Assembly: GCA_017432305.1 (NCBI GenBank)
Contig: JAFRJK010000005.1
Span: 62,001-126,000, forward strand
DNA: 64,000 nt
Reading direction: 5' to 3'
From: Candidatus Saccharimonadota bacterium
GTDB lineage: Bacteria > Patescibacteriota > Saccharimonadia > Saccharimonadales > Saccharimonadaceae
In this document: positions 31,851 to 41,474 of the stretch, in pieces
How positions within the stretch are numbered: position 1 is the stretch's first letter
How the letters are laid out: the number at the start of each line of letters is the position of its first letter
Position numbers and translations under genes: made by a program
The notes under the pieces: generated by a model
What the model was told of the DNA's origin: nothing
Seen by the model: only the letters and a program-made list of their open reading frames with translations
Databases searched by the model: none

Positions 31851-33624
31851 AAATGTAATTCAGAAACCGAAAAATTTCGAAAAGACGTTTAAGCGATTTA
31901 TGAAGGAACTTGGGACTTATAAAGTCCAGATTATTGTTACGGTAATTTTCACGGCAATATCGGTACTTTTAACGTTATTTGGGCCGATGGTACTAGGGAT
32001 GATGACAACAAGTGCGACGAGCTCGATTGCCGCAGGGAAGGGGATTTTATGGGATGAGATTATTGGGCTAGTTATACTTTTAATCTCGCTTTATGTGATT
32101 TCGGGAATAATTTCGTATGTTCAAGAATTGATTTTAACACGAATTTCGGCAAGATTTTCAAATAAAATGCGCTCTAAGATTCTTGATAAAATCTCGAGAT
32201 TGCCGATGAGCTATTTTGACCATGCAAAAATTGGTGACGTAATGTCGAGGATGACAAACGATGTCGATACGGCGGTGGGAAATTTAGCTCAGACAATAAA
32301 TGAAATTGTTATAAGTGTTGTGACGTTAGTTGGCATTACGGCGATGATGCTAATTATCTCGGTCCCGCTTTCACTTGTGGCAATTATTGCAATTCCAGTC
32401 TCGACGATTTTCGTGAAGCGAATTGCAGAAAAAGCACAAAAGCATTTTAAGAGGCAGAGGACAATACTTGGGGAACTAAATTCAAGGATTGAAGAAGATT
32501 ATACAGGGCAGTTGATTATTAAGGCGAACAGTCATGAGAAGAAAACTTTAGCGGAGTTCAAAGAAGCAAACGACAGGTTATACGAGGCGTCTTTCAAGTC
32601 ACAGTTCTTTGGAACGTTACCTTTTCCGATTACGCATATTTTCACGCATTTTGCATATATTATTATATGTGTGCTTGGGGGGTATTTTGCAATTATCGGA
32701 GCGATTACGATTGGGAACGTACAAGCATTTATTCAATATGTGAATCAATTTAATCGACCGATTACTGAAGTGGCTCAGCTTAGCGCAACGATTCAGCAGA
32801 TTATGGCGGCGGCAGAAAGAGTGTTTGATTTTCTTGACCTAGAGGAGATGGCAGAGGAAGAGGAAACAGAAATAAGGGCGGACGAGATTTCAGGAGAGGT
32901 GGAATTTCATGATGTAAACTTTTCTTATAACGCAGATAAGCCGGTAATCCGTAATTTTTCGGCAAAAATTTCTCCGGGGATGAAAGTGGCGATTGTTGGT
33001 CCGACAGGAGCAGGAAAGACGACAATCGTAAATCTCCTTATGCGTTTTTATGATCCAGATTCAGGATATATTACGATTGATGGGAAACCGACAAGAGAAA
33101 TGTCGCGGGCTAATGTCAGGAAGTTGTTTGGGATGGTTCTGCAAGATACTTGGCTATTTTCGGGGACGATTCTAAATAATTTGAAGTATGGGGCGGGGAA
33201 GAATATTCCGGAAGAGGAAGTGAAAAAGGCAATAAAAGCAACCGGGATTGATCATTTTATCGAATCTTTACCACATGGGCTTAATACTGTGATTGATGAG
33301 GACTCAGATAATATTTCGGCGGGAGAAAAACAGCTCCTCACGATTGCGCGAGCGATGGTGGCGAATCCGCCAATGCTGATTTTAGATGAGGCAACTTCGA
33401 ATGTCGATACGAGGACGGAACAGATGATTCAAGATGCATTTTCGCGCCTAACAAAAGGGCGAACATCATTCGTAATTGCGCATCGGCTTTCGACAATTCG
33501 AGAATCGGATTTAATCTTAGTGATGAAGGATGGGAATATTGTCGAGCAGGGTAAGCATGAAGAACTGCTTTCTATGAATGGTTTTTATGCGGAGCTCTAT
33601 AACTCGCAATTTTCGGAATCTTAA
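31837..33624 (+). CDS. ABC exporter subunit with the canonical catalytic residues (TM288-like)
   Basis: 595 residues. Walker A GPTGAGKTT, Walker B MLILDEATSNVD with the catalytic Glu, switch HR in SFVIAHRLST. Its signature reads NISAGEKQLLTIARA instead of LSGGQ, the expected variant for the composite degenerate site. With the preceding gene it forms a heterodimeric exporter of lipid, peptide or drug type; its place after the sugar block makes a surface glycolipid or peptide plausible. Confidence 0.93.
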   Translation: MPGPRNVIQKPKNFEKTFKRFMKELGTYKVQIIVTVIFTAISVLLTLFGPMVLGMMTTSATSSIAAGKGILWDEIIGLVILLISLYVISGIISYVQELILTRISARFSNKMRSKILDKISRLPMSYFDHAKIGDVMSRMTNDVDTAVGNLAQTINEIVISVVTLVGITAMMLIISVPLSLVAIIAIPVSTIFVKRIAEKAQKHFKRQRTILGELNSRIEEDYTGQLIIKANSHEKKTLAEFKEANDRLYEASFKSQFFGTLPFPITHIFTHFAYIIICVLGGYFAIIGAITIGNVQAFIQYVNQFNRPITEVAQLSATIQQIMAAAERVFDFLDLEEMAEEEETEIRADEISGEVEFHDVNFSYNADKPVIRNFSAKISPGMKVAIVGPTGAGKTTIVNLLMRFYDPDSGYITIDGKPTREMSRANVRKLFGMVLQDTWLFSGTILNNLKYGAGKNIPEEEVKKAIKATGIDHFIESLPHGLNTVIDEDSDNISAGEKQLLTIARAMVANPPMLILDEATSNVDTRTEQMIQDAFSRLTKGRTSFVIAHRLSTIRESDLILVMKDGNIVEQGKHEELLSMNGFYAELYNSQFSES

Positions 33625-33648
33625 TTCGTTGAAACGGGGCTTAATCTA

Positions 33649-33657
33649 TGGTAAGAT
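33649..33657 (+). promoter_or_regulatory. Leaderless promoter
   Basis: TGGTAAGAT ends six bases before the ATG at 33664. Confidence 0.5.
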
Positions 33658-33663
33658 TAAGGA

Positions 33664-34959
33664 ATGAAGAAGGTTTTATTTAAGTCGTTAAAAGCGAAAC
33701 TAGAAAAGGTGGAAGATTTCAAAAAAGAAAAAAATAATCCGAATTTTCCGAGATGGCAGAAGTTAATTATCTTTACGATTATTCTTGCGATTTTTGCGTC
33801 GGCGGGATTTCTTTTCTATAAACAAGCAGAAGGAATTTATTACCATCATTTTGATACGTCTTATATTCCACCACACGAGATTAAATATCCTGGGCAATAT
33901 CAAAAGACTTATACTTCAGACCTTTCGGGACATATCGAATCGGCACTTCGAACCGATATTCCAGCTTATACGATTACAAAACCTCTATATCGTTTCGTTT
34001 TTTGGCATTTGGGTGGAACGTTTGGAATTGCAATATTACTTGCGGCGTTTGTGGTCGGGGCGATTTGGGCGACGAAGAAATTGCTCGATTATTACTACGA
34101 TGAAAAACACGAATTCAAAACTTGGATTTGGGCAATTTTACTCAACTTTAATATCGCTATTTATCTACCTTGGATTACACAATATTTTAATACGGGGGTG
34201 CAGGAGCCAAACGAGTGGCACAACTCAACTTATACGATTATGAAATTCTTCGCGTTGCTTGCGATGCTACTCTATTTCAAGATAGAGAAGAACTATCTAA
34301 AGCATATCGATGCGAAAAAATATATTGTTTTTACGGCGCTACTTTTAATTGTTAATGCGGTTAAACCAACATTTATCATTGCGTTCGCGCCGGCGATGCT
34401 CTTATTCTTTATTATTGATTTCTTTAAGAATATTAAGAATAAAAAAGCGATTGGAAATATTATTATTTTCGGGTGCTCGGTTTTAATTTCGCTTTCAGTT
34501 TTAATTTATCAGAGTAAAGTTTTATATGGGACAGGCGAGAACAGTGACGGAAGTGGAATCGCGGTGAGCGTGCTTACGGCCTTAAAGATGTATCATCCAT
34601 ATCCTTTGATTTCGATTTTACAATCAGCGGCGTTCCCACTATTTATTCTATTTACGAACTTAAAGACGGTCTTATCGGATAGGAAACATTCATTTGTACT
34701 TGCAATGAATGCGGTAGCCCTTCCACTTTATCTCTTCTTTGTCGAGACTGGCCCGAGAGCTGGAGATGGAAACTTTGACTGGAGTTATACATTTACTTTG
34801 ATGATGGCATTTATCTCGAGTGTAAGTATTCTTCGAGCTCTTCCAAAGAAAAAGACGAACGTAGTTTATCTTGCAGTGGCATATCTTCTACTCGCGGCAC
34901 ACATTGTTTCAGGATTAATTTATTACGGCGTACTGCTTTCGGGCGGAGCGTATAACTAA
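33664..34959 (+). CDS. Polytopic membrane protein, unknown (possibly GT-C-like)
   Basis: 431 residues with about ten helices after a charged N-terminal 40 residues. The first outer loop contains HHFDTSYIPPHEIKYPG and later DIPAYTITKPLYRFVFWHLGG. These layouts are common in predicted polytopic glycosyltransferases, but no catalytic motif is convincing. Also contains VETGPRAGDGNFDWSY in a late loop. Function not assigned. Confidence 0.7.
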   Translation: MKKVLFKSLKAKLEKVEDFKKEKNNPNFPRWQKLIIFTIILAIFASAGFLFYKQAEGIYYHHFDTSYIPPHEIKYPGQYQKTYTSDLSGHIESALRTDIPAYTITKPLYRFVFWHLGGTFGIAILLAAFVVGAIWATKKLLDYYYDEKHEFKTWIWAILLNFNIAIYLPWITQYFNTGVQEPNEWHNSTYTIMKFFALLAMLLYFKIEKNYLKHIDAKKYIVFTALLLIVNAVKPTFIIAFAPAMLLFFIIDFFKNIKNKKAIGNIIIFGCSVLISLSVLIYQSKVLYGTGENSDGSGIAVSVLTALKMYHPYPLISILQSAAFPLFILFTNLKTVLSDRKHSFVLAMNAVALPLYLFFVETGPRAGDGNFDWSYTFTLMMAFISSVSILRALPKKKTNVVYLAVAYLLLAAHIVSGLIYYGVLLSGGAYN

Positions 34960-34980
34960 TTATTTTAGAAAGACGAAAAA

Positions 34981-36102
34981 TTACTTCTTTTCGATTTTCC
35001 CGTCGTTTCCGATTTTTGCATTAATACTCCAAGAATTTAAGTCATTGATAATCTTTTGCTTTCGCTCGCCGTCGAGGAGGGAAGTTTTGTAATCTTTTTG
35101 GAGAGCTGGGAGCATGTAATATTCTAAGGCTTTATCGGGGTTTATTACCATTTTAAAGAGGGCGGTTTCGACTTCTTCTTGGTTAAAAAGGAAGTTCCCG
35201 AGATTATAAATAATCGGCTTCTCATTATAAATTTCAACACCTTGGAGGACGTGGGCGTGATGGCCAATTACGGCGTCGGCGCCGGCATCGATATAAGCTT
35301 TCGCGCTACTAACTTGTTCTTTTTCGAGATCGTGGGAGTTTTCGCGGCCGAAATGGATGATTGGGATGATAAAATCGATTGATTCATCTTTTCGGAGTTC
35401 TTTTATTAAATTAATCATTTCGGTCGGGTCATAGCAACGAAAAACTCCGGGAGAGGTCGCGGTCGCGCCGGCAGTTACAATATTTTTCTCGGCACGAGTT
35501 GCGGCGACAAAAGCAAATTTAAAATCGCCAATCGTTGCATAATAAGGCTTCTTTGCTTCTTCGAGATTGCGACCGGCACCGATATGAGGAATTTTATATT
35601 CTTCGAAGGCATCTAACATGTCGAGAAAGGCATCTTTTCCGTAATCGTAGACGTGGTTATTCGCAAGAGAAACGAGATCGACACCCATTTCTTCGTAGAT
35701 TTTTAGGCGTTCTGGTTTTGCGCGGAAAGTGTAGAGTTTATTAAGAGCTTGGCCGCGAGTAGATACGGTGAATTCGGAGTTTGCGACCATAAAATCGGCA
35801 CTTTTCATTTCGTTTAGCATTTTTTCTTCGAGAATTCCAGTAACTCCGCCGCGTTCGTCATATTTTGGAGCGATGTGCCAATTATCGGCGAGGGAAACGT
35901 CGCCAACAAAATCGAGAGTAATTGGTTTTTTCGGTTCTTCCGGTTCCTTTTCTTCAACTTTAGAGGTTTGGTTTTCGGAGTTTTCGGTAGAGTTTTTATC
36001 GGTTCGATTTTTTATCATGAAGAAGAGAGTTGTTCCGGCGACAGCGATGAGAATAAGAGAGATAATGATGAAGAATTTTGAAGATTTTTTGAGAGCTTTC
36101 AT
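34981..36102 (-). CDS. CapA family protein (metallophosphatase-like, wall/capsule associated)
   Basis: 373 residues. One N-terminal membrane helix (about 10-32), then the CapA/PGA_cap domain: DFVGDVSLADN, VANSEFTVSTRG, DLVSLANNHVYDYG, IPIIHFGREN, and GADAVIGHHAHVLQGVEIY followed by NLGNFLF. The conserved Asp, Asn and His residues match the calcineurin-like metal site. Family members act in polyglutamate capsule or wall polymer handling; the exact substrate is unknown here. Leaderless start seven bases from a -10 box. Confidence 0.9.
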   Translation of the reverse strand: MKALKKSSKFFIIISLILIAVAGTTLFFMIKNRTDKNSTENSENQTSKVEEKEPEEPKKPITLDFVGDVSLADNWHIAPKYDERGGVTGILEEKMLNEMKSADFMVANSEFTVSTRGQALNKLYTFRAKPERLKIYEEMGVDLVSLANNHVYDYGKDAFLDMLDAFEEYKIPHIGAGRNLEEAKKPYYATIGDFKFAFVAATRAEKNIVTAGATATSPGVFRCYDPTEMINLIKELRKDESIDFIIPIIHFGRENSHDLEKEQVSSAKAYIDAGADAVIGHHAHVLQGVEIYNEKPIIYNLGNFLFNQEEVETALFKMVINPDKALEYYMLPALQKDYKTSLLDGERKQKIINDLNSWSINAKIGNDGKIEKK

Positions 36103-36109
36103 TAAGGAA

Positions 36110-36132
36110 ATTATAGCATAACAGTGTATAAT
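36110..36132. promoter_or_regulatory. Divergent promoters of capA and tdk
   Basis: Minus strand TGCTATAAT (36118-36110), 7 bases before the CapA ATG; plus strand TATAAT at 36127-36132 for tdk, whose 17-base leader holds AAGAGG. Confidence 0.6.
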
Positions 36133-36149
36133 AGAAGAAAAGAGGTTTT

Positions 36150-36746
36150 ATGGCGAAGTTATATTTCAGATACGGGGCAATGGGGTGCGGGAAAACAATG
36201 CAATTACTTCAGGTCGCGTTTAATTACGAGGAGCGCGGACACAGGGTTTTCGTTTTAAAACCGAAGACGGATACAAGGCGGGACACGAAACTTTGGACGA
36301 GGATTGGTCCGGAAAGGGAAGTCGATTTTTGTTTTTCGAAAGAAGATGATTTGTTCGAAGTTATTTCGGAGGCATTTAAGAGGAAAAAATTTTCTTGTGT
36401 TTTAGTTGATGAGGCGCAGTTTTTAAGCGCGAAACAAGTCGACGAGTTGATGGATGTAGTGACGGAATTTGAGATTCCGGTAATGGCATATGGGCTTCGA
36501 CTTAATTTCCGAAATGAGGATGGCGGATTCGAGGGAGCGACGAGATTACTCCAAATTGCGCACGATATAACAGAGATAAAAACGATCTGTGAGTGCGGAA
36601 GGAAGGCGACTTGTAACGCGAGATTTTTAGACGGGAAATTCGTTGCAGATGGGCCGGATATCTTGATTGATGACGGGAAAACGAAGATTGAATATCGGGC
36701 GATTTGTCCGAAGTGCTACAAGGAATATAAGGAAGGGAAGAAATAA
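36150..36746 (+). CDS. tdk: Thymidine kinase (type II)
   Basis: Phosphorylates thymidine for salvage. 198 residues. Walker A YGAMGCGKT, LKPKTDTRRDT, catalytic Glu in VLVDEAQFL, MAYGLRLNFRNEDGG, and the zinc cysteines CECGRKATC and CPKCY. The presence of tdk, tmk and ung together fits a cell that depends on salvaged nucleosides. The stop overlaps the tmk start by one base. Confidence 0.95.
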   Translation: MAKLYFRYGAMGCGKTMQLLQVAFNYEERGHRVFVLKPKTDTRRDTKLWTRIGPEREVDFCFSKEDDLFEVISEAFKRKKFSCVLVDEAQFLSAKQVDELMDVVTEFEIPVMAYGLRLNFRNEDGGFEGATRLLQIAHDITEIKTICECGRKATCNARFLDGKFVADGPDILIDDGKTKIEYRAICPKCYKEYKEGKK

Positions 36747-37369
36747 TGCATATTGTGATTGAAGGGCAGGACGCGACGGGAAAAGATACGCAGGCGAAGT
36801 TGCTCGCGGAATATTTACGTTCTAAGGGGAAGAATGTCGTTCACTATTCGGAATCCGGTACAGGGAGCGAGGACGAGTTTATTCGGGAAATTGCAAAATT
36901 AAATTATGGTTCAAAACAGGACATTGACCACCGAACGAGAGTGATGCTTTATCTTGTTAATAGATATGAACAGTGGCGAAAATTGGCGGAACCGGCTCTC
37001 CGAGCTGGGGATGTTGTGATTACGACAAGGAGTTGGTTCTCAACTTTGATTTATGAGGGATATGCAGCAGGGGTTTCGAGAACGTTTATTAAAAAACTTC
37101 ATAAAACCGTGATGCCGGAAAGTTATTTTCATCCAGATAAACAAGTAATTATGATTTTGTCGGACGAAGCGAGGGTAAAAAGATTAGAAAGCCAAGCGAA
37201 AGAACAGGGGAGAAGTGGTGAAGTCTGGAAGTCGCAACCGGATGAATTCCAGAAGAAATTAAATGCGGGATATTTAAAAGTTGCGAAGGAATATGGCGTG
37301 CCGACGCTAGATGCAGAGGGAACAATCCCAGAAGTATTTGAAGATTTAAAAAAATTGTTCGAGTTTTAA
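36746..37369 (+). CDS. tmk: Thymidylate kinase-like protein
   Basis: 207 residues. P-loop EGQDATGKDTQAKLLAEYL, RYEQWRKLAEPALRAGDVVI, TTRSWFSTLIYEG (DRY-like motif changed to TRS), and a lid segment with Arg/Lys. The P-loop has Asp where the family normally has Ser/Thr (GKDTQ for GKSTQ), and the DR motif is altered, so it is a divergent member; activity on dTMP is inferred from operon context with tdk and ung. Confidence 0.82.
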   Translation: MHIVIEGQDATGKDTQAKLLAEYLRSKGKNVVHYSESGTGSEDEFIREIAKLNYGSKQDIDHRTRVMLYLVNRYEQWRKLAEPALRAGDVVITTRSWFSTLIYEGYAAGVSRTFIKKLHKTVMPESYFHPDKQVIMILSDEARVKRLESQAKEQGRSGEVWKSQPDEFQKKLNAGYLKVAKEYGVPTLDAEGTIPEVFEDLKKLFEF

Positions 37370-37370
37370 G

Positions 37371-38021
37371 ATGGACGAAAGTTGGAAGCCGTTTTTGAAG
37401 TCGGAGTTTAGTAAGCCTTATTTTAAAGAATTATCCGAGTTTTTACATAAGGAATATGAGGGGAAGACAATTTTTCCACCTAGACAAGCGGTTTTTCGAG
37501 CGTTTTCGACTGATCTAAATAAAATAAATGTGGTAATATTAGGGCAGGACCCATATCACACCCCTGGTGTTGCGGATGGGCTTGCATTTTCGGTTTCTTC
37601 TAAATCGGACTATATGCCACCGAGTTTAATAAATATCTATAAAGAAATCGATAGCGATATTGGGGCGCATGTAAATAAAAATGGAGACCTTTCGGGATGG
37701 CAGAGGCAGGGAGTTTTGCTTCTTAACAACGTTCTTACGGTTGAGGCGCACAAAGCTGGTTCGCACAGGGGGAGAGGTTGGGAAGAGTTTACTGAGGCGG
37801 TGATAAAATATCTAAATTCCGAGAGAGAAAACCTAGTCTTTATTCTTTGGGGGAGAGATGCAAGAAATAAGAAAAATCTAATTGACCCATCGAAGCATTT
37901 AATTTTAGAGTCGGCGCACCCATCGCCACTTTCGGCATATCACGGATTTTTTGGTTCAAAGCCATTCTCGAAAGCAAATGAATATTTGAACGAGCACGGG
38001 AAATTACCAATATTATGGTAA
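37371..38021 (+). CDS. ung: Uracil-DNA glycosylase
   Basis: Removes uracil from DNA. 216 residues. Catalytic water-activating motif [51 protein letters not shown], and the DNA-intercalation loop [15 protein letters not shown] with the conserved His. One base separates it from tmk. The rpoD promoter overlaps its last codons. Confidence 0.96.
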   Translation: MDESWKPFLKSEFSKPYFKELSEFLHKEYEGKTIFPPRQAVFRAFSTDLNKINVVILGQDPYHTPGVADGLAFSVSSKSDYMPPSLINIYKEIDSDIGAHVNKNGDLSGWQRQGVLLLNNVLTVEAHKAGSHRGRGWEEFTEAVIKYLNSERENLVFILWGRDARNKKNLIDPSKHLILESAHPSPLSAYHGFFGSKPFSKANEYLNEHGKLPILW

Positions 38022-38024
38022 AAT
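38016..38024 (+). promoter_or_regulatory. Promoter of rpoD inside the end of ung
   Basis: TGGTAAAAT spans the last codon and stop of ung, about 45 bases before the preferred rpoD start at 38069. Confidence 0.5.
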
Positions 38025-38068
38025 ACTTTTGCTTGAAAAAAAGCCAATTTTATGATAATTTTATTGTA

Positions 38069-39034
38069 ATGAATGATACTGATGATGAAATTTTGACTGG
38101 CCTTAGCGGGCCTGAGGAGCCGGATTTTTCTGAGCTTGGCGCAGAAGAAGAGCTCTCGGAGGAAGATTTAGAGATCACAGCAGACAACGTTGATCAGTTT
38201 GCTGATGACTCGGTTAAGATGTACCTTCGCGAAATTGGGAAAATTCCGCTTTTAACTGCAGAAGAAGAGCTAGACTTAGCGCAAAAAGCAGCAAAGGGAA
38301 ATAAAAAAGCGAAAGATAAAATGGTCGAAGCAAATATGCGTCTTGTTGTTTCGATTGCAAAAAGATACTCTGGTAGAGGTCTAGATTTTCTTGATTTAAT
38401 CCAAGAGGGAAATACGGGGCTTCTTAGAGCAGTTGAGAAATTTGATCCGGAGAAGGGATTTAAGTTTTCGACTTATGCAACTTGGTGGATTCGCCAAGCG
38501 ATTACGCGTGCGATTGCCGACCAAGCAAGAACAATTCGTATCCCGGTACACATGGTTGAGACAATTAATAAAGTACTTCGTGCCTCAAGAAAACTTACGG
38601 CGGAATTGAACCGTGAGCCGACCATTGAAGAAATCGCAAAAGAGATGGATATGGATGTCGACAAAGTCGATTACGTTATGCGAATTAAGCAAGATATCGC
38701 GTCGCTTGATGCATCGGTTGGGAAAGACGGTGATGATGAAGATTCTGTGCTCGGGGATTTTGTCGAAGATGAAGATCGAATTTCGCCAGAAGACTCGGCA
38801 GCAAACCAAATGCTAAAAGAACAGCTTGCAGATATTATTTCGACACTTTCTGAAAGGGAACAAAAGATTATTAAACTTCGTTTCGGGATTGGCGGGGGAA
38901 GACCTCACACGCTCGAGGAAGTTGGTGCGGAATTTTCGGTTACTCGTGAACGTATCCGTCAGATTGAAGCAAAGGCACTTTCGAAACTTCGCAAAAATAA
39001 AGATACAAAAAAATTACAAGAGTATTTGAGATAA
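38069..39034 (+). CDS. rpoD: Primary RNA polymerase sigma factor
   Basis: 321 residues from ATG 38069; the in-frame ATG at 38015 overlaps ung and the -10 box and is rejected. Region 1.2 [21 protein letters not shown], region 2 with [23 protein letters not shown] and the -10-reading [18 protein letters not shown], region 3 HMVETINK, region 4 [17 protein letters not shown] and [17 protein letters not shown]. Region 1.1 is missing, leaving a short acidic N-terminus. It should read the TGnTATAAT boxes seen throughout the window. Confidence 0.96.
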   Translation: MNDTDDEILTGLSGPEEPDFSELGAEEELSEEDLEITADNVDQFADDSVKMYLREIGKIPLLTAEEELDLAQKAAKGNKKAKDKMVEANMRLVVSIAKRYSGRGLDFLDLIQEGNTGLLRAVEKFDPEKGFKFSTYATWWIRQAITRAIADQARTIRIPVHMVETINKVLRASRKLTAELNREPTIEEIAKEMDMDVDKVDYVMRIKQDIASLDASVGKDGDDEDSVLGDFVEDEDRISPEDSAANQMLKEQLADIISTLSEREQKIIKLRFGIGGGRPHTLEEVGAEFSVTRERIRQIEAKALSKLRKNKDTKKLQEYLR

Positions 39035-39035
39035 G

Positions 39036-39044
39036 TGTTATAAT
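39036..39044 (+). promoter_or_regulatory. Leaderless promoter
   Basis: TGTTATAAT ends six bases before the ATG at 39051; it begins directly after the rpoD stop. Confidence 0.65.
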
Positions 39045-39050
39045 TAAAAT

Positions 39051-39380
39051 ATGGATGGAATTCTAAGGTTTTTTGCAGAAACATGTGGTGGAGTTGAAAC
39101 CGCTTTAGTTAAATGCGATAGTGGCTCTGGTGATGGTGCTGCGATTTTTGATGTTTTAGCAATTGCACTTAATATTATGACCTGGGGTGTTGGGGCAGCG
39201 GCAGTAATTGGTGTAGTTATTTCTGGGTATCAATATATAACGGCACGGGATAATTCAGCACAAGTTGCAAAAGCAAAAAATCGTATTTTACAGATTGTGA
39301 TTGGGCTTGCAGTTTGGGTATTATTCTGGGGAATTTTGCAGTTCTTACTACCAGGCGGATTGTTTGCTGATGGTTCTTAA
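39051..39380 (+). CDS. VirB2/TrbC-like T4SS pilin-type membrane protein
   Basis: 109 residues with two hydrophobic helices (about 36-60 and 82-103) joined by a short basic loop ITARDNSAQVAKAKNRI, the plan of VirB2/TrbC-like pilins found widely in CPR genomes. The N-terminal segment carries two Cys (TCGG, KCDS). No other conjugation gene is nearby, so it may serve a different envelope role. Confidence 0.65.
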   Translation: MDGILRFFAETCGGVETALVKCDSGSGDGAAIFDVLAIALNIMTWGVGAAAVIGVVISGYQYITARDNSAQVAKAKNRILQIVIGLAVWVLFWGILQFLLPGGLFADGS

Positions 39381-39400
39381 ACTCTAATTTTGAGGGTGAA

Positions 39401-40369
39401 ATGGAGTTAAAAGAGCTAGAAGAAAAAATCTCAGGACAGAAGTGCCGAGTTATTTTGGTCTATAATCCACGTTCGTCGAAAGCGAAGCGGGTGACAGAAG
39501 AAGTGATTGATCCGATTCGGAAAATTCCGGGGATTATGGTTGGAAAATATGAGGTAAAACCAACTGATGTGGATGATAACGCAAGATCGCTTGCAAAAAT
39601 TTTGCTAGATAACGATATTGTAATTACGGCGGGGGGAGACGGGACTGCGACGATTGGTTTAAACGGGACGATGTTGTCGGGGAAGGACGTAAGATTTATG
39701 GCACTTCCTTATGGGAATTTTAACGATATGGCGAGGACTTTAAAACACGCTAGCGGGAAGGAATTATACCCTTTAGAGGCGAAAATTGATGGAGTGCATT
39801 ATCGTTATGCGGCTTGTTATTTTACGATTGGAATGTTTGCGGAATCAACGGAGATTTTTGATTCAGAGAAGACAAGAAAGAAGCTCCAAAAAGGGGACAA
39901 GGGGATTTTCTTCTCACTTCGAACACTCATAAGATGGTATTTTAAAAATAAACGAAAAGTTTTTATTCCGCCGTTTAAATATTCATCGACAACTAGAACT
40001 TATGATAAAAACGGAGTATTCCAGACACGAGTAAAAATATTGAACACGGACGAAACAAAGGGGATTTCGGATTATTTAGCTATAAATGGGCTTTCGGTTG
40101 CAAAAATGATGAAAGGCGGGAAGGAATTTTATAGCAGTAAGACAGATTTCTTGTCGACAACTGGGAGATTAAATAAGATTTTTAGATTAGCTACGTTTAT
40201 GAGGAAGAGCGTTTTTCGACGAATTCCGGCGGATATTACAACGGAGGATGTTATCACGTTCCCAGATTATGGGGATATTGAGATTCAAGCAGAGGGGGAA
40301 TATAAGAGACTAAATCACGTTGGAAAAATTGTGATAGGAAAAGCGGAAAAATCTATAAAAATTTTGTAG
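39401..40369 (+). CDS. Diacylglycerol/lipid kinase family protein
   Basis: 322 residues. VILVYNPRSSKAKRVTEEV, then the catalytic-domain motif IVITAGGDGTATIGLNG and ALPYGNFNDMARTL, as in DgkB/YegS-type lipid kinases. No membrane helix is seen. Probable role: phosphorylation of diacylglycerol or another lipid at the membrane. Ribosome-site candidate GAGGGTG before ATG 39401. Confidence 0.85.
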   Translation: MELKELEEKISGQKCRVILVYNPRSSKAKRVTEEVIDPIRKIPGIMVGKYEVKPTDVDDNARSLAKILLDNDIVITAGGDGTATIGLNGTMLSGKDVRFMALPYGNFNDMARTLKHASGKELYPLEAKIDGVHYRYAACYFTIGMFAESTEIFDSEKTRKKLQKGDKGIFFSLRTLIRWYFKNKRKVFIPPFKYSSTTRTYDKNGVFQTRVKILNTDETKGISDYLAINGLSVAKMMKGGKEFYSSKTDFLSTTGRLNKIFRLATFMRKSVFRRIPADITTEDVITFPDYGDIEIQAEGEYKRLNHVGKIVIGKAEKSIKIL

Positions 40370-40409
40370 GTTTCTTGCGGTAAATCTCTTGTAAAAATTA
40401 AAGTTCTTA

Positions 40410-40418
40410 TGCTATAAT
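40410..40418 (+). promoter_or_regulatory. Promoter of the type IV pilus operon
   Basis: TGCTATAAT ends nine bases before the pilM ATG at 40428. Confidence 0.65.
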
Positions 40419-40427
40419 GAGAACAGT

Positions 40428-41474
40428 ATGAGTTTATTACGTGGCGTGGGCGACTTCTTCGCATTAGATATCGGTACGAATTCAATCCGTTTGATTCAAC
40501 TTTCTGGTGATGCGGAAAGGGGTTGGGCGCTTGAAAAATATGCTTATGTGCCGATTGATCCAAAAGTAGCTCTAGATGGTTCTGAGATTGGAAAGAGAAA
40601 GCTCGCCGAGACAATTTTAGGGGCGAAGGAACAAGCTGGGATTAGAACGAAAAACGTGGCATTAGGTCTTCCGGCAAGAAAGACTTACACCTCGATTATT
40701 GAAGTGCCAAATGCACCAAAGAAAGAGGTTGGAAAGACGATTCGTTATGAGGCAGATCAATATATTCCGATGGCGGTAGAAGAGGCAAAGGTTGATTTTG
40801 CAGTGCTTGGAGTTTCTCCAAATGATCCACTTAAGGCAGAAATTTTGATTTCTTCGACAGCGAAAGAATATGCTGAAGAGAGAATGGAAGATATTGAGAA
40901 CATCGGGCTTAATGTGATTGCGCAAGAGCCGGAGCCAATTGCAATGACGAGAGCGCTTGCACCGGTTGGAATGACAGATGGAAGAATGTTGATTGATCTT
41001 GGTGAAAAATCAACTGACCTAGTCGTGATTTATCAGGGAGCACCGAGGCTTGTGCGTTCAATTCCTGGGGGGTTGAATCAATTTGTCGAGACAGTTGCGG
41101 ACACACTTTCGGTACGTCCAGACCAAGCAAAACAATTTATCCTTAAATTCGGTCTTGCACAAGATAAACTTGAGGGGCAAGTCTTTAAAGCGCTTGATAG
41201 TTCACTCGAGACTTTCGCAATGGAAATGAGTAAATCAGTTAGATTCTTCCAAACAAAATATGTCGGTGCACAAATTGGAGGGATTATCCTCTCTGGGTTC
41301 GCTGGGATTATCCCGTTTATTGCAGAGTATATGGAAGTTAAGACGAATATCCCGACGATTCAAGGTAACCCTTGGCAATATGTACGTGTTACTCCGGAAC
41401 AACAACAGGCACTCCTCCCGGTTGCATCTGAGTTTGCAGTGGCGATTGGGCTAGCAGAAAGGAGCAACGAGTAA
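40428..41474 (+). CDS. pilM: Type IV pilus assembly protein PilM
   Basis: Actin-like cytoplasmic ATPase of the pilus alignment complex. 348 residues. FFALDIGTNSIRLIQL (phosphate 1 loop), NVALGLPARKTYTSII, MLIDLGEKSTDLVVIYQGAP (phosphate 2), and IGGIILSGFAGIIPFI (adenosine motif). Its stop overlaps the pilN start by one base, giving coupled translation. Confidence 0.93.
   Translation: MSLLRGVGDFFALDIGTNSIRLIQLSGDAERGWALEKYAYVPIDPKVALDGSEIGKRKLAETILGAKEQAGIRTKNVALGLPARKTYTSIIEVPNAPKKEVGKTIRYEADQYIPMAVEEAKVDFAVLGVSPNDPLKAEILISSTAKEYAEERMEDIENIGLNVIAQEPEPIAMTRALAPVGMTDGRMLIDLGEKSTDLVVIYQGAPRLVRSIPGGLNQFVETVADTLSVRPDQAKQFILKFGLAQDKLEGQVFKALDSSLETFAMEMSKSVRFFQTKYVGAQIGGIILSGFAGIIPFIAEYMEVKTNIPTIQGNPWQYVRVTPEQQQALLPVASEFAVAIGLAERSNE

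Noticed and set aside
38015-38068. Longer N-terminus for rpoD
   Set aside because: The ATG at 38015 overlaps ung and the -10 box, and the 18 extra residues are not sigma-like.
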